A stretch of 64,000 bases of DNA, from contig CM060113.1 in assembly GCA_030522415.1 (NCBI GenBank), positions 8,711,065 to 8,775,064 of the forward strand, read 5' to 3'. Both the position numbers and the translations under genes were made by a program. Source of the DNA: Channallabes apus (Eukaryota; Chordata; Actinopteri; Siluriformes; Clariidae). This document shows positions 1-11,086 of the stretch, one piece after another (the first letter of the stretch is position 1; the number at the start of each line of letters is the position of its first letter). The notes under the pieces were generated by a model. It did no database searches, was not told where the DNA came from, and saw only the letters and a list, made by a program, of their open reading frames with translations.

Positions 1-1356
1 ATTTCTGTAGTCACCCCCAGGCCTGATTACTGCCACACCTGTTTCAATCAAGAAATCACTTAAATAGGAGCTACCTGACACAGAGAAGTAGACCAAAAGC
101 ACCTCAAAAGCTAGACATCATGCCAAGATCCAAAGAAATTCAGGAACAAATGAGAACAAAAGTAATTGAGATCTATCAGTTTGGTAAAGGTTATAAAGCC
201 ATTTCTAAAGCTTTGGGACTCCAGCGAACCACAGTGAGAGCCATTATCCACAAATGGCAAAAACATGGAACAGTGGTGAACCTTCCCAGGAGTGGCTGGC
301 CGACCAAAATTACCCCAAGAGCTCAGAGACAACTCATCCGAGAGGCCACAAAAGACCCCAGGACAACATCTAAAGAACTGCAGGCCTCACTTGCCTCAAT
401 TAAGGTCAGTGTTCACGACTCCACCATAAGAAAGAGACTGGGCAAAAACGGCCTGCATGGCAGATTTCCAAGGCGCAAACCACTTTTAAGCAAAAAGAAC
501 ATTAAGGCTCGTCTCAATTTTGCTAAAAAACATCTCAATGATTGCCAAGACTTTTGGGAAATACCTTGTGGACCGACGAGACAAAAGTTTAACTTTTTGG
601 AAGGTGCGTGTCCCGTTACATCTGGCGTAAAAGTAACACAGCATTTCAGAAAAAGAACATCATACCAACAGTAAAATATGGTGGTGGTAGTGTGATGGTC
701 TGGGGTTGTTTTGCTGCTTCAGGACCTGGAAGGCTTGCTGTGATAGATGGAACCATGAATTCTACTGTCTACCAAAAAATCCTGAAGGAGAATGTCCGGC
801 CATCTGTTCGTCAACTCAAGCTGAAGCGATCTTGGGTGCTGCAGCAGGACAATGACCCAAAACACACCAGCAAATCCACCTCTGAATGGCTGAAGAAAAA
901 CAAAATGAAGACTTTGGAGTGGCCTAGTCAAAGTCCTGACCTGAATCCTATTGAGATGTTGTGGCATGACCTTAAAAAGGCGGTTCATGCTAGAAAACCC
1001 TCAAATAAAGCTGAATTACAACAATTCTCCAAAGATGAGTGGGCCAAAATTCCTCCAGAGCGCTGTAAAAGACTCGTTGCAAGTTATCGCAAACGCTTGA
1101 TTGCAGTTATTGCTGCTAAGGGTGGCCCAACCAGTTATTAGGTTCAGGGGGCAATTACTTTTTCACACAGGGCTATGTAGGTTTGGATTTTTTTTCTCCC
1201 TAAATAATAAAACCCCTCATTTAAAAACTGCATTTTGTGTTTACTTGTGTTATCTTTGACTAATAGTTAAATGTGTTTGATGATCAGAAACATTTTGTGT
1301 GACAAACATGCAAAAGAATAAGAAATCAGGAGGGGGGCAAATAGTTTTTCACACCA

Positions 1357-1361
<5 letters not shown>
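1..1361 (+). mobile_element. Tc1-like DNA transposon, nearly full length, 5' end cut by window edge
   Basis: The element holds a Tc1-family transposase reading on the plus strand (120-1141) and a 3' terminal region of about 220 bases. That region ends in a stretch reading as the inverted-repeat type 'gcaaatagttttt' followed by 'caccactgta' at a TA, the target dinucleotide of Tc1 elements. The left inverted repeat would lie before base 1, so both ends cannot be compared. A (TA)n array starts directly at the right end. The C-terminal part is closely matched by the fragment at 54298-54625. Confidence 0.92.
120..1141 (+). pseudogene. Tc1-like transposase, one frameshift and one in-frame stop
   Basis: A DDE/D-family cut-and-paste transposase of the Tc1 group; the intact family members are about 340 residues, matching the span here. 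From the start at 120 the protein opens with MPRSKEIQEQMR, followed by paired helix-turn-helix DNA-binding domains (about residues 5-115). The frame is lost near 555-568 by what looks like a single-base loss just after the DFWE motif. The first catalytic Asp (WTDE, codon 575-577) then lies in frame 2, followed by a stop at 590-592. Downstream, frame 2 is open to 1141 and carries GGGSVMVWGCF, the second Asp region (QQDNDPKHTS) and the last acidic residue region (SPDLNPIEMLWHDLK). Only two lesions suggest a fairly young copy. It cannot make active transposase as read here; a sequencing error at the indel is possible. Confidence 0.93.

Positions 1362-1400
<39 letters not shown>
1361..1400. repeat. 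(TA)n microsatellite between two Tc1 elements
   Basis: About 20 uninterrupted TA units sit exactly at the junction between the right end of the first Tc1 element and the broken end of the second. Tc1 elements insert at TA, so such arrays are natural targets. Confidence 0.95.
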
Positions 1401-1401
<1 letters not shown>

Positions 1402-1808
1402 ATTGCCTATGGGACTTTTCATGGCTTTGATTCAACAAAGGCTTTTTTCTCGCCACTCTTCCATAAAGGCCAGGTTTGTGAAGTGCACGTCTAATAGTTG
1501 TCCTGTGGACATATTTCCTAACCTGATTTGTAGATCTCTTCAGATTCTCCAGAGTTACCATGGGCCTGTTGGCTTCTTCTTTGATTAATGCTCTCTTCGC
1601 CCAGTCTGTCAGTTTAGCTGGACCGCCATGTCTTGGTAGGTCTTGGTCTTGGTAGTGCCATACTCTTTCCATTTTCAGATGATGGATTGAACAGTGCTCT
1701 GTGAGATCTTCAAAATTTAGGACATTTTTAAAAATTATTATCTAACCCTGCTTTAAACTTCTCCACAGCTGTATCCCTGACCTGCCTGGTGTTTTTCTTG
1801 GGCTTCAT
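1401..1808 (-). pseudogene. Tc1-like transposase, N-terminal fragment
   Basis: The minus-strand reading begins MKPKKNTRQVRDTAVEKF at 1808. It then meets a stop and frame disturbance near 1725-1740, and continues as a recognisable DNA-binding half (1672 downwards) with PRHGGPAKLTDWAKRALI and TTIRRALHKPGLYGRVARKK. These correspond to the second helix-turn-helix and the GRPR-like linker of Tc1 transposases. No catalytic Asp is present because the copy stops at the TA array. It is a dead fragment. Confidence 0.85.
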
Positions 1809-2146
1809 GATGCTGTTTGTTGACTAATGTTCTCTAACAAACCTCTGAGTACTTCACAGACCAGCTGTATTTATACTGAGATTAAATTACATACAGGTGG
1901 ACTCTATTCACTAATTAGGTGACTTCTAAAGGCAATTGGTTCCACTGGGTTTTAGTTAGGGGAAACCGAGTTAAGGGGTTGAATACAAATGTACACACTT
2001 TTTTTTTTCACTTTTTTTGTCCTTCCACTTAACAATGATGACCACTTTGTGTTGGTCTATCACATAAAATCCAAATAAAGTACAGTTATGCTTGTGGTTG
2101 CAATGTGACGTTCAAAGTGTATGAATACTTTCGCAAGGCACTGTAA
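1401..2146 (-). mobile_element. Tc1-like transposon, 5' part only (minus strand)
   Basis: Read on the minus strand this starts at 2146 with a terminal sequence TACAGTGCCTTGCGAAAGTA, typical of a Tc1 inverted repeat, followed by about 330 bases of 5' leader. The transposase start codon is at 1806-1808, and the element is cut off inside the coding region by the (TA)n array at about 1400. The catalytic half and the other inverted repeat are missing. The family differs from the element at 1-1361. Confidence 0.88.
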
Positions 2147-2815
2147 AGACATTTTTACTTTAAAGGAAAAAATAGTAAACTAAAAATTAATGTACATAAA
2201 TAAATACATTTCATGAAGCAGATTGGTGGTCCACAGGTTATAATCAGCATATATTTTTAACCCATAGTGTCACACTTTCATACACTAAGACTTTCCCTAG
2301 GGTAGGTGGGTTTGTGTATTTTCCCCCAACCTACTGAACTGTGAATTCGAATAGTTTAACTGTATACTGTAGGCGACATCTCAATTGTTTGTGCATCTAT
2401 AGTGAAGAATGCTGCTGTTTTTTTAGACGTGGGCTTTCTGCGTGACTCATCGGCTGACCTTTTCAAGATGATGTAGGACTCTGAAACTAGGTTGTCAGCA
2501 TGGGATTAACTCTGCGTTCATAGAAAAAAAAATAGTACACTTTTGTGTATCTTATTGCTTTTGACTAAACTGTCAATACGTACCTTCTTTTTATCGACAG
2601 GTTAGATTTTAGGAACGAAAAGATACCATCATAATGATCCAAGAGATACAACTAGAGAATACTGTATACAGTATATACAGCATATATACTGTACTGCATA
2701 CTGATGCATACTGTATACTGTGTGTACTGTGTGTACATACTAATAACTGATGATCCCTTTATAAAAACATAAGAATGTAATATTAATACAGTATGTTGCA
2801 GACAAAAATCAGTAG

Positions 2816-2863
<48 letters not shown>

Positions 2864-3265
2864 TAATCTACTAGCTACTTGCTCAATGTAAACAAACACC
2901 TGCACCAATATTGCTGTATTAATTATTAATTAGAAAAGCGAAACTGAATATTTTTACTGGGATTTGTTCATTTTTAATGGCTGAAATAACAGCACTGAAG
3001 TGGTATAAGTAAATGTTAATAACACACTAGAGTCATTTTAAGACAAAACCTAATCTTTATAAGATCTACTTTTTCGATTTCTCTCTGATTCACGCTTTGA
3101 TTACCGAACAGGGAGTGTTTTTGGCTGACGACCAAACAAGTACAACGTAGCGTAAACAAGGCATAAGATATTTGACCTTACAAAATTTTATTTCTTTGTA
3201 TTAATACGTTATACAGAGAGATCTGAGTGTTCTTCAACCTGAAATAATAATATCATTGATTACAT
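2147..3265. other. AT-rich intergenic DNA, no gene seen
   Basis: No convincing reading frame or RNA gene. It holds a cluster of TACTGTA/TACAGTA words at 2640-2790 (see findings) and an (AAT)n array at 2818-2862. Confidence 0.6.
2815..2862. repeat. (AAT)n microsatellite
   Basis: About 15 uninterrupted AAT/ATA units. Confidence 0.95.
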
Positions 3266-3520
3266 TAAGGGTTTCCTCCGGGTTCTCCGGTTTCCTCCCA
3301 CAGTCCAAAGATATGCAGGTTAGGCTAATTGGCGTTCCCAAATTGCCCGTAGTGTGTGATTGGGTGTGTGTGTGTGTGTGTATGTGTGTGTGCCCTGCGA
3401 TGGATTGGCACCCTGTCCAGGGTGTACCCCGCCTAGTGCCCGAAGTCTCCTGGGATAGGCTCCAGGTCCCCCGCGACCCTGAACACAGGATTAAGCGGTA
3501 TAGAAGATGAATGAATGAAT
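3266..3520 (+). mobile_element. Mermaid-type SINE, 5'-truncated
   Basis: This carries the central and 3' part of the most frequent repeat in the window: 'tcctcccacagtccaaagat', then a variable TG run, 'gatggattggcaccctgtcc', 'gggataggctccaggtc', 'ggattaagcggtatag', and a (GAAT)n tail. The tRNA-like head is missing. The family name is inferred from memory of fish Mermaid/DANA-type SINEs; complete copies here have a tRNA-like head with an RNA polymerase III B box. Confidence 0.85.
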
Positions 3521-4565
3521 GATTACATTAAAGCTGATTAGATTGATTTTGCTTTAACCATTTAACTATTTCTACAAATTATTTTTTCCATCAATGACGC
3601 GTACTTACTGTACGCTGGTCACTATATAACAAAAAATATGAGCATTATATAATAAGATGTGCATGGAAACTGCAAACGATTAGATAAGGAATAAATACAA
3701 TATACAACCAATTTAGGTATACAACTCTGTGAATGCAATCCATTACTACAGTACATTACTAGCTCTCAAAATTAAGCTTGCCATTTTCTTAGCGCGTCAA
3801 TAAATTATTGACACTGCTGGCATTTTTTTCCCCCCTTCAGCATTTCAAATGTGTTATTCTCTTTCAAACTCTGACATCGTGCATTTCAAAAGTGCACGGT
3901 TTTAAAATAGGAACAAAGCAAACGCGGGGACTCGGGCTTAGTGACTTACTCTTTAATAATAGGGAAATTGTGTAAAAGCCAGCAACGTTTCCACCTGTCT
4001 ATCAACAAATGAGGGAGATGAAAGAGCAAGAAGGCAGTGTGATGTTTTCACTTAAATGTCATTCTTCTTGCACCGGGTTCTAGTGCCGTGTGAGGTTCAG
4101 CTCGTCTGAGTGCGCCTGGTTCCCTGCTGGAGTCTTAAAGATCTAAGAAACATCAGGGCTAATGTATAAAAGACGTACCTCCAATTTTTCCACCCCACTT
4201 TCGCACGGAGAGGGAAATTTATTCTGACAGAAATGAGGCATGTGGTGAATTTCTCCTGCAATTCCTATGGCTGTCATCGTTAACTTCAAAACATGCGGCT
4301 GTGTTTTATTTTTTTCTCTCTTTCTCTCTCGTTAGATTAAAAACCTGGATAACTTCTTCAATATACACGGATATATATATTTGTATTTAAATGAATTATT
4401 TAAAACATATGATTAAATACACACATACTGTACTATAGTGATCCATTACATATCCTGATGAAATGTTAACTGCTTAAAGTAATTCGCCAGTATTTTGAAT
4501 CGTTTCCTTCCTGGTCACAGCAGCACTTTGACCTTGGATACATTTTAACCTCAAGAGCTCAGTGC
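3521..4565. other. Intergenic DNA, no gene seen
   Basis: AT-rich single-copy-looking sequence between two SINEs. A stretch of somewhat higher complexity at 3880-4310 has no long reading frame; I see nothing further. Confidence 0.5.
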
Positions 4566-4857
4566 AGGTGGCACGGTGGCATAAAGGTTAAAACTGTGGC
4601 CTCGCACCACGAGGGTCCGGGTTCGAGTTCCGCCTCGGGTCTCGTTGTTCTCCCTGTGCTTGGTGGGTTTCATCCAACAGACCAAAGACATGCAGATTAG
4701 GCTAGTTGGTGTTCCCAAACTGTCTGTAGTGTGTGAGTATGTTAATGCAATGGATTGGCATGTACTCTGCCTCATGACCCAAGTTTCCTCTGATAGGCTC
4801 CAGGCCGCGCGTGACCCGGTACACAGGACAAAGCGGCACAGATGGAGAGTGAGTGAG
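4566..4857 (+). mobile_element. Mermaid-type SINE, diverged, near full length
   Basis: It has the tRNA-like head (ggtggcacggtggc, B-box-like 'gggttcgagttcc') and body and 3' blocks as in the other copies. It shows many substitutions, lacks the TG run, and has a (GAGT)-type tail. It is one of the older copies. Confidence 0.82.
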
Positions 4858-5427
4858 TTCAGTGCTACATCTTTCTCTCTTTACACTTTTGTATTGTTTT
4901 ATAATGTTTTTAACTCCTTTTTCTAACCAAGAACGTACTCACTGCAACCACCTCCAACAAATGGTTTAGTGGGATCATAAACCACTAGCCTAAAATACCA
5001 CAATTAAATATTCCTGCTAGAAAGCATGTGCGTACTAGACAGTAAAATAAATGTTTCAGCAAAAAAAAAATCTTATTCATGTACTTTCCCTCTCACTATA
5101 AACGTTCAGTCAGGACATGGGTTTAGTGTCTCATACTGTATTTGCATTACAACTACAGTGATATGAATCATAAACCGTACATTTTTCAAGAACTTCATTT
5201 GCTGTAAACAAATACTTTACCTAGGCATACATTTCATTTAAAAAAAAAATTTTCTTAAGCTCCGTTCTATTTAGCAAAAAGTTTTTAGAAGGTGTTTTTA
5301 AGAATCAAGATCTTTATGCTATCCAAATGATCTTACAACCAGTTTTCCTTAGATTATAGCTTCCACCTTCCTGTTACAAAAACGCAAGATGGAGACATTT
5401 TTTTTTTTAATAAGATTTTTTAAGATG
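4858..5427. other. Intergenic DNA, no gene seen
   Basis: AT-rich, with short homopolymer runs; nothing recognisable. Confidence 0.5.
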
Positions 5428-5612
5428 CCAGGGGTAGCTCAGTGGTTAAGGCATTGGACTATGGTTCGGAAGATCCCAGGTTCAAACCCCACAACCACCA
5501 CTTTGCCACTGTTGGGCCCTTGAGCAAGACCCTTAACCCTCAACTGCTCAGATGTGTAATGAGATAAAAATGTAAGTCGTTGTGGATAAGAGCGTCTGCC
5601 AAATGTAAGATG
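5428..5612 (+). mobile_element. tRNA-derived SINE with L2-type 3' tail
   Basis: The head resembles a tRNA gene: an A box in 'ggtagctcagtggttaag' and a B box in 'ggttcaaacccc'. It is followed by 'gttgggcccttgagcaaga' and a tail 'tcgttgtggataagagcgt' + 'ctgccaaatg'. That tail is the type shared between fish V-SINE/UnaSINE families and L2-like LINEs, whose reverse transcriptase it would recruit. Three related minus-strand copies occur at 7711-7900 and 10565-10862. Confidence 0.85.
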
Positions 5613-5812
5613 CTATAATTCTGCCATGCTGAAGTAAAGTTTGGTTCATTTTATACAAGGATGAGTCACAAATGATCCGCACTTTGGTTGTTAAAACTTA
5701 TATTGGCTATACTGTCTAATCAGTGCTTTCCTTTCAAGGCCACTGTCTCCGCAGTCACTGCTGTTCATGTGTGAAGATTTATTTGTATTTGCGGTGCAGT
5801 GAAATTATAATT

Positions 5813-5814
5813 TT

Positions 5815-5845
<31 letters not shown>

Positions 5846-5850
5846 TTTTT
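5813..5850. repeat. (TTTA)n microsatellite
   Basis: About nine ATTT units immediately upstream of the mariner remnant. Confidence 0.92.
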
Positions 5851-6480
5851 GTGGTCCAACGGTGAACCCGGTGCCAAAACAACTCATAAACAGAAGCGTT
5901 CGGATATCTGCAAACAATTACTGGAGACGAGACACAGATTCTTCACTACGAGCAAAAAGACAAATCAGTCAACCAAATCAGCTGGGAAATTCATCAATGT
6001 TTACAATTTTCTGGGATTCTCAAGAGCCAGTATTGGAACATTATCAGGAAAAAAAAAGGTTCAACAATCAACAGTGCTCGTTACAGTGAGACGATTATTG
6101 AAGAGCTGAAGCCTAAACTACAGATTAAACACAGAGGACTGCTACCCGAGGGGGCCTTGATCTTGCATAACGATGCACATCTGCACACTTCTGCCCACAC
6201 TGTCGACACTCTGCAAAAACTTTGTTTTGAGGTGTTAAAGCATCCTCCCTATAGCCCTGATCTCGCTCCATCAGACCTTCACCTGTTCGGTCCCCTGAAA
6301 GCAGCCGTATGTGGATGAAGATTGACTTCTGATGAAGAAGCAAAGCCAGTGGTGCATTCGAGGCTCGCAGCTCAGCCTAAAACATTTTTTAATGACAGAA
6401 TATATGGAAGCTTGTTGAAAAATGGAGTAAGTGTATTAAAAAGCAAGGTCGCAAAAATGGTGTATTGACTAAAATCAAAT
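5850..6480 (+). pseudogene. Mariner-like transposase, C-terminal half, heavily decayed
   Basis: Across several frames the plus strand reads as the catalytic half of a mariner (DD34D) transposase. TIFWDSQEPVLEHYQE lies near 5998-6050. ILHNDAHLHTSAHTVDTLQK follows near 6161-6220, with the second Asp inside the HNDAHLH block. EVLKHPPYSPDLAPSDLHLF then covers about 6229-6290, with the third Asp in SPDLAPSD. After that comes the closing region with KTFFNDRIYGSLLKNG. There are several frameshifts and stops, and the N-terminal DNA-binding half is absent. It is unrelated to the Tc1 elements in detail and also distinct from the deleted mariner family at 22578, 49822 and 57660. Confidence 0.85.
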
Positions 6481-6512
6481 TAAAATTAATTCTAATAAAA
6501 TTAATTCAGAGA

Positions 6513-6630
6513 GGGTGGCACGGTGGTGTAGTGGTTAGCACTGTCGCCTTGCACCTCCAGGGTCCGGGTTCGATTCCCGTCTCTGTGTGCACGGAGTTTG
6601 CATGTTCTCCCCGTGCTTGGTGGGTTTCCA
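6513..6630 (+). mobile_element. Mermaid-type SINE, head only
   Basis: A clean tRNA-like head (ggtggcacggtggtgtagtg; B box GGTTCGATTCC) runs into 'tgttctccccgtgcttggtg' and then breaks off at a C/T-rich stretch. The 3' half is missing, so this is a 3'-truncated copy, which is unusual for a SINE and points to later deletion. Confidence 0.85.
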
Positions 6631-7710
6631 TTCCACCATTCCATCCATCATTCTCACAGCTCTTCCCTTCACAGCCTTTCCTTTCCTGTCTCTCCTGAAA
6701 TCAACAAAAAAAAAACCCTGACACACAATCATCCCAGAAAGTGCAAATTCCATCATCCTGAAGACTTTCCCATTTCAGGAAACTTACTACTTGACACTGG
6801 AGACTCCTTCCTTCAATGGTAAACGCCTACAGTATCTCCGTAGAGAAAGCCTCACCATATGAAGAACGACTTTTTACTTGTTAAAAAACGTTTTAATCTA
6901 ACCTATTTTTAGACTTGTTTAGAGCATCTGCCATGCAAGTCCCTGTGAAGTTGCAGTTGCTATAGAAACGGTAGCATCATTAGAACTAGCACATTAATAT
7001 AAACCTGTGCAGAAAGTATTACACTTCGAGCTCATGGTAAAGAAGAAAATGACAGAAAACAGAAAACACCTTTGAACCCCCCCCCCCTCCTTTTAAGGGG
7101 TCCCTGGTTAGGTCTGACAGGGTCGCAGTTTTCACACAAAATTGGTTTTTGGATCAAGGCTGAGGTGGAGGGATGAAGAAGAAGAAGAAGAAGAAAAGAA
7201 AAAAAACAAGAACACGGGTAGGGTTTTTTGGGTTTGCAGACACTGAAATCAATCAAAGCAAACAAAGGGTTAGTGTGAGTGCAGACAGTGTCTATGACGT
7301 TTCTGTTGTAAGACAGATTCTAAAGATTATAAGAGGAAACGTGGAGTGGATAATAGCAGTAGCAGGCAATTATTAAGAAAAGGTGTATTGCAGATGATAA
7401 GAGCCTCACATGTGCTCCATGCACGGAGTAAGAAAGGAAAGAAAACATCTGTCTCCTTTATCCAATCCAGTCAATTTTTAAAAGCTAATTTAGTTGAGCT
7501 GGAATTTTTGCTGAGACTTGTCAACCCTTTCCTTGGCTACGAAACATTTAACAGCTCCTTTAACAAACACATTAGTAACTCTGTGCTACTGTTTAATCCC
7601 ATACACTCATAGGATGCATTGGATATCAGATTCACTTTCATTACCAATGTATAATGAATTTAAAAGGCAAAAAAATTATTTTTATGGTTAAAACAGGATT
7701 TTGTATATAT
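6631..7710. other. Intergenic DNA, no gene seen
   Basis: Contains a short G/A-rich (GAA)n stretch at 7173-7205 and a C run at 7079-7088. The open frames here are short and have no family resemblance. Confidence 0.5.
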
Positions 7711-7900
7711 ATAGGCATACGCTCTTATCCAGAGCGACTTAAATTTTTATCTCATTATACATCTGAGCGGTTGAGAGTTAAGGGCCTTGCTCAAGGGCCC
7801 AACAGTGGCAACTTGGTGATTGTGGGGTTTAAACCTGGGATCTTCTGAACCGTAGTCCAATGCCTTAACCACTGAGCTACACCTGGCCCATATATGCCCC
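7711..7900 (-). mobile_element. tRNA-derived SINE with L2-type tail (minus strand)
   Basis: The reverse complement of the family at 5428: tail at 7711-7740 ('acgctcttatccagagcgac'), 'gggccttgctcaagggccc' in the middle, and B-box and A-box complements ('gggtttaaacctggga', 'cttaaccactgagctac') at 7827-7885. Confidence 0.85.
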
Positions 7901-7920
7901 TAGTATATATATATATATAC

Positions 7921-8476
7921 TGTACACACTACCGTTTAAAAGTTTTAGAATACTTGCAAATTTCTTTGTTTTTGTTTAGTGATTTATTTTCTACATTCTA
8001 CAACAACACTGGGGATTTCAAAACTATAAAATAACACATATGGAATTAGGTAATTACGCAACAACAGATACAACAGTAAGTTGTTATTTTAAGACACAGA
8101 GGTCGGCCTTTCTGTAATAGTTCTTGCAAGAACAGTATTGTCAAGTGCATTTGCTAAATCCGTCCAGCACCATAATGAAACTGGCTCTCATGAAGGCCGT
8201 CCCAGGAGGACGAGACCAAAACCTCCCTCTGCTGCAGACGAGAAGTTCATTTAGAGTTATCAGCCTGAAAAATGACCAATTAACAGCACCTGAGATTAGA
8301 GGCGTTATGAAGTCTTTACAGAGCAGAAGTAGCAGAAACATCTCAATATCAACTGTTCAAAGGAGATTCATGCATTTTTTAGACGCCTTCAGCAAAACTT
8401 TACAATGTAGAAAGAAATAAACATCAGGATCCATCATGGAGTTAGAAAGTGATCTAAAACTTTTGAACGATAGTGT
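7921..8476 (+). mobile_element. Tc1-like element, short internally deleted copy with both inverted ends
   Basis: The left end 'accgtttaaaagttttagaa' is inversely matched by the right end 'taaaacttttgaacgatagt', giving terminal inverted repeats of about 20 bases with TA flanks. The 556-base interior carries only the DNA-binding part of a Tc1 transposase (8124-8420, with ISLKNDQLTAPEIRG and NISISTVQRR). It lacks the catalytic half, so it is a non-autonomous derivative that another Tc1 transposase could once have moved. Confidence 0.85.
8124..8420 (+). pseudogene. Tc1-like transposase, N-terminal fragment
   Basis: A 98-residue open frame with the helix-turn-helix block of a Tc1 transposase: the 'LTAPEIRG...SRSSRNISISTVQRR' arrangement typical of the second DNA-binding subdomain. 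The frame is disturbed upstream, where an alternative frame shows SSIVKCIC. No DDE residues follow before the right inverted repeat at about 8450. Confidence 0.75.
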
Positions 8477-10564
8477 ACACTATTTGTTATCTGCATGCTC
8501 TAATTGCATCAGGACAAATAACAAACACATTTGTTGATGATAATTGGCCATTTTTAGGATAAATGCATTTCTTTGACATTCCAAATCCTTGCGGTTATCA
8601 AAAGCTCTAGTGAGCAATTAGAACTGTTCATGCACTAAGTATCGGATCACTATCTGATGATTTACCGTGTTACCAAGCATCATTTGATGTCTGATGTCTC
8701 TGATATGGATTTCAGAGAACGCTTTTGACATCAAGAACATCTGATGTTGCACCCAGACGCCGAGAAGAAGAAGAAGAAGGGGGGGGGGGGGGAAGCTCAT
8801 GAGAAGCTTCAACACTCAATCACTCGTCTCAGTAAACCCGCCAGATGACACTTACAGCAAAAACACATTACCCCAGCCATGTTTTGTTGTCTTTGCTTTG
8901 TTCTACTTTTTTTCCCAGCCTGCTTTGCCTGGGGGTCATTTGCCGCACCATATTACACTCTCGCACTCAAAAGTTTAAACCTACTTTTTTTTTAATCCCC
9001 CAGTTCAACGGTCTCTTCCTTTCCTCCTAAATCATGTCATGTGTTCTCATGTCCTTTCGTAAACCTCTATGTCAAATCCTTACCTTGGCATAGTGTCAGA
9101 GCTGAGCTTCGAGCAATAGAGCAAGTAACGGCATGCGTTTGCACAGTACGCGAGAAGAGAAAGAAGAGAATGAAGCGAGGAGGGCATTTAAAGAAGTGTC
9201 GAAGCAAACTTCAGCAGGAATGAAGGGAGGAAAAAAGGTTCCCGACCACATCATAAGACTGAGTCTTGTTTTGCTTCATTTGAAGTTCGTAAAAGATTTT
9301 TCATGTCATTAAGGAGCAATTGAAATGTCTGCTCGACTTAGTCACATCGCTTCCGCTCAGAGTTTTAAACGTTTTTTTGTTTTTTTACCGGAATAGCTGT
9401 GTCATTCTGGCTGGAGACTGATAGTAACCTTAGAGGAGCACATTGTATGTCTGCTGTATGTACTGCAACCAGACAGCCACAGAGAAGACCCTGTCACTCA
9501 TCCAGCGGGTGCCGAGGCTTGCGGCCACGTTTCCACATAGCGACAGCCATACTGAAGAGCCAAAGTCTGCCGCGGCCAGCGTCACAGCCGATGCTGGGAA
9601 AAATGACTGATCCGATCCACAGAGAGGACCGAGCCTGCCAGGCAAGCGCATGGCGAAGAAAACTACAAGTCGATTAAAATAACTCAACGGTCCATGCTGT
9701 CAGCCTGACCCTGGGGTGAGAAGGAAAGTGAGACAGCGAGGTAGAGAGAGGTCAACCTTGCCAACACATTCCTTTTTCATACCCGTTGATTGGAACACAT
9801 TCTCAATACCTTCTTCAGGAGCATGCAGAAGCACTTCTCCCAGTCCCCATAGCAACCTTGGTGGTGCGATGTGGAGCTTTCAGCGCTCTGGAGTAGACAG
9901 GGTGACCTCTCGTTAATTGCGGATATGTTTGGAACACACTGCACAATGCTATCTATGGATTTATGGATGGCTGTGTGCGGTTATCGGAAATTGTGTAGGC
10001 TAGCTACGTTCATGGGTTTACCAAATATTATAATTATTTCATTTTTTTTTTTTAAGACAAGGGACAAAATTATAAACTCAGATCATCTAGAAGCAATTAT
10101 CTTCTGATACACAGAAAATTGCTAAAGCTACATTCGAGCGGTGTTTCTCTCACCTCCAGCCCACAGTCTGTGGAAGGATGTGCTCTAGTCTTACTTCCTG
10201 ATTCTGTAAAGAACGTCTCCGGGAGACTGTAGCACACTGCAGCGCGCTCATACGCACATTGCAGACAACCGTGTCACAATTTCCTCATATCTCTTTCAGT
10301 TTCACTTTGTGTGTACTGAGGTTGAACATTCATCTCTGATCCAGTGCTGACGTCTAAACACGACCTTGAGAAATTGGAAAACTGGTAACAGTTGCTTCTC
10401 TGAGGTCACGGCTGAGTCAGGTTGGCACGAGGTACAGTAGTTGTAGGCACACACCTCTACACTGCACCAAAACACCTTTCTTGATGAGCCAGTGCTCATG
10501 TGATCAAACCTGCCCATTAACCTTCTTAATGTTTATAAGGGATATCTGAAGATGTTTGCCAGAC
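8477..10564. other. Intergenic DNA, no gene recognised
   Basis: Includes a (GAA)n/(G)n stretch at 8762-8794. The part 9400-9920 is richer in G+C with overlapping open frames under 95 residues; none resembles a known family and I do not call them genes. Confidence 0.5.
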
Positions 10565-10735
10565 ACCCTTATACAGTACAGAGCGACTTTATCTCATTAT
10601 ACATGGGAGCAGTTGAGGGTTAAGGGCCTTGATCAAGAGCCCAACAGGGACAACTTTGTGGGCGTGCGATTTGAACTTGGGACCATTCAAACAATAGTCC
10701 AATGCCTTAACCACTGAACTAACCCTGACCCCTCC
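10565..10735 (-). mobile_element. tRNA-derived SINE with L2-type tail (minus strand)
   Basis: Same family as 5428 in reverse: tail-side 'acagagcgactttatctcat', then 'gggccttgatcaagagccc', then B and A box complements ('gatttgaacttggga', 'ccttaaccactgaac'). Confidence 0.82.
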
Positions 10736-10862
10736 TTATCCAGAGTGACTTACATCTATTGTTATACCACTAAGTGGTTGAGGGTGGAGGGCCCCCAGGT
10801 TTGAACCTGGACCATCTGATTGGTAGTCCAATGCCGCAACCACTGAGCTACCTCTGGCCCGA
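10736..10862 (-). mobile_element. tRNA-derived SINE, second copy abutting the first (minus strand)
   Basis: It starts again with the tail ('ccttatccagagtgacttac') directly after the previous copy ends. It runs to the head complement ('caaccactgagctacctct'). The middle is shortened. Head-to-tail arrangement of two copies. Confidence 0.82.
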
Positions 10863-11086
10863 GGTTAAGCATATTGTGGAGTCTGAGATGTTTTTCTAAT
10901 CACTAGATGTTCAACTGAACAGGATGGTTCTGCACTATGGCCAATGCAGTAGGTGAAATGTATTAAATCTTCAATTTTGGCCAAAATCATTTGATTAATA
11001 CCTTATCTTTCTGATCCTTCAACAGAATTGATGAAGGTTTAATCTTAAACATTGTTATATATTTATATAGAGCAAACACTCTTTCT

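Noticed and set aside
5428..5500. A tRNA gene
   Set aside because: The A and B boxes are present, but the sequence continues into a SINE body and L2-type tail, and three more copies occur nearby; it is a tRNA-derived SINE.
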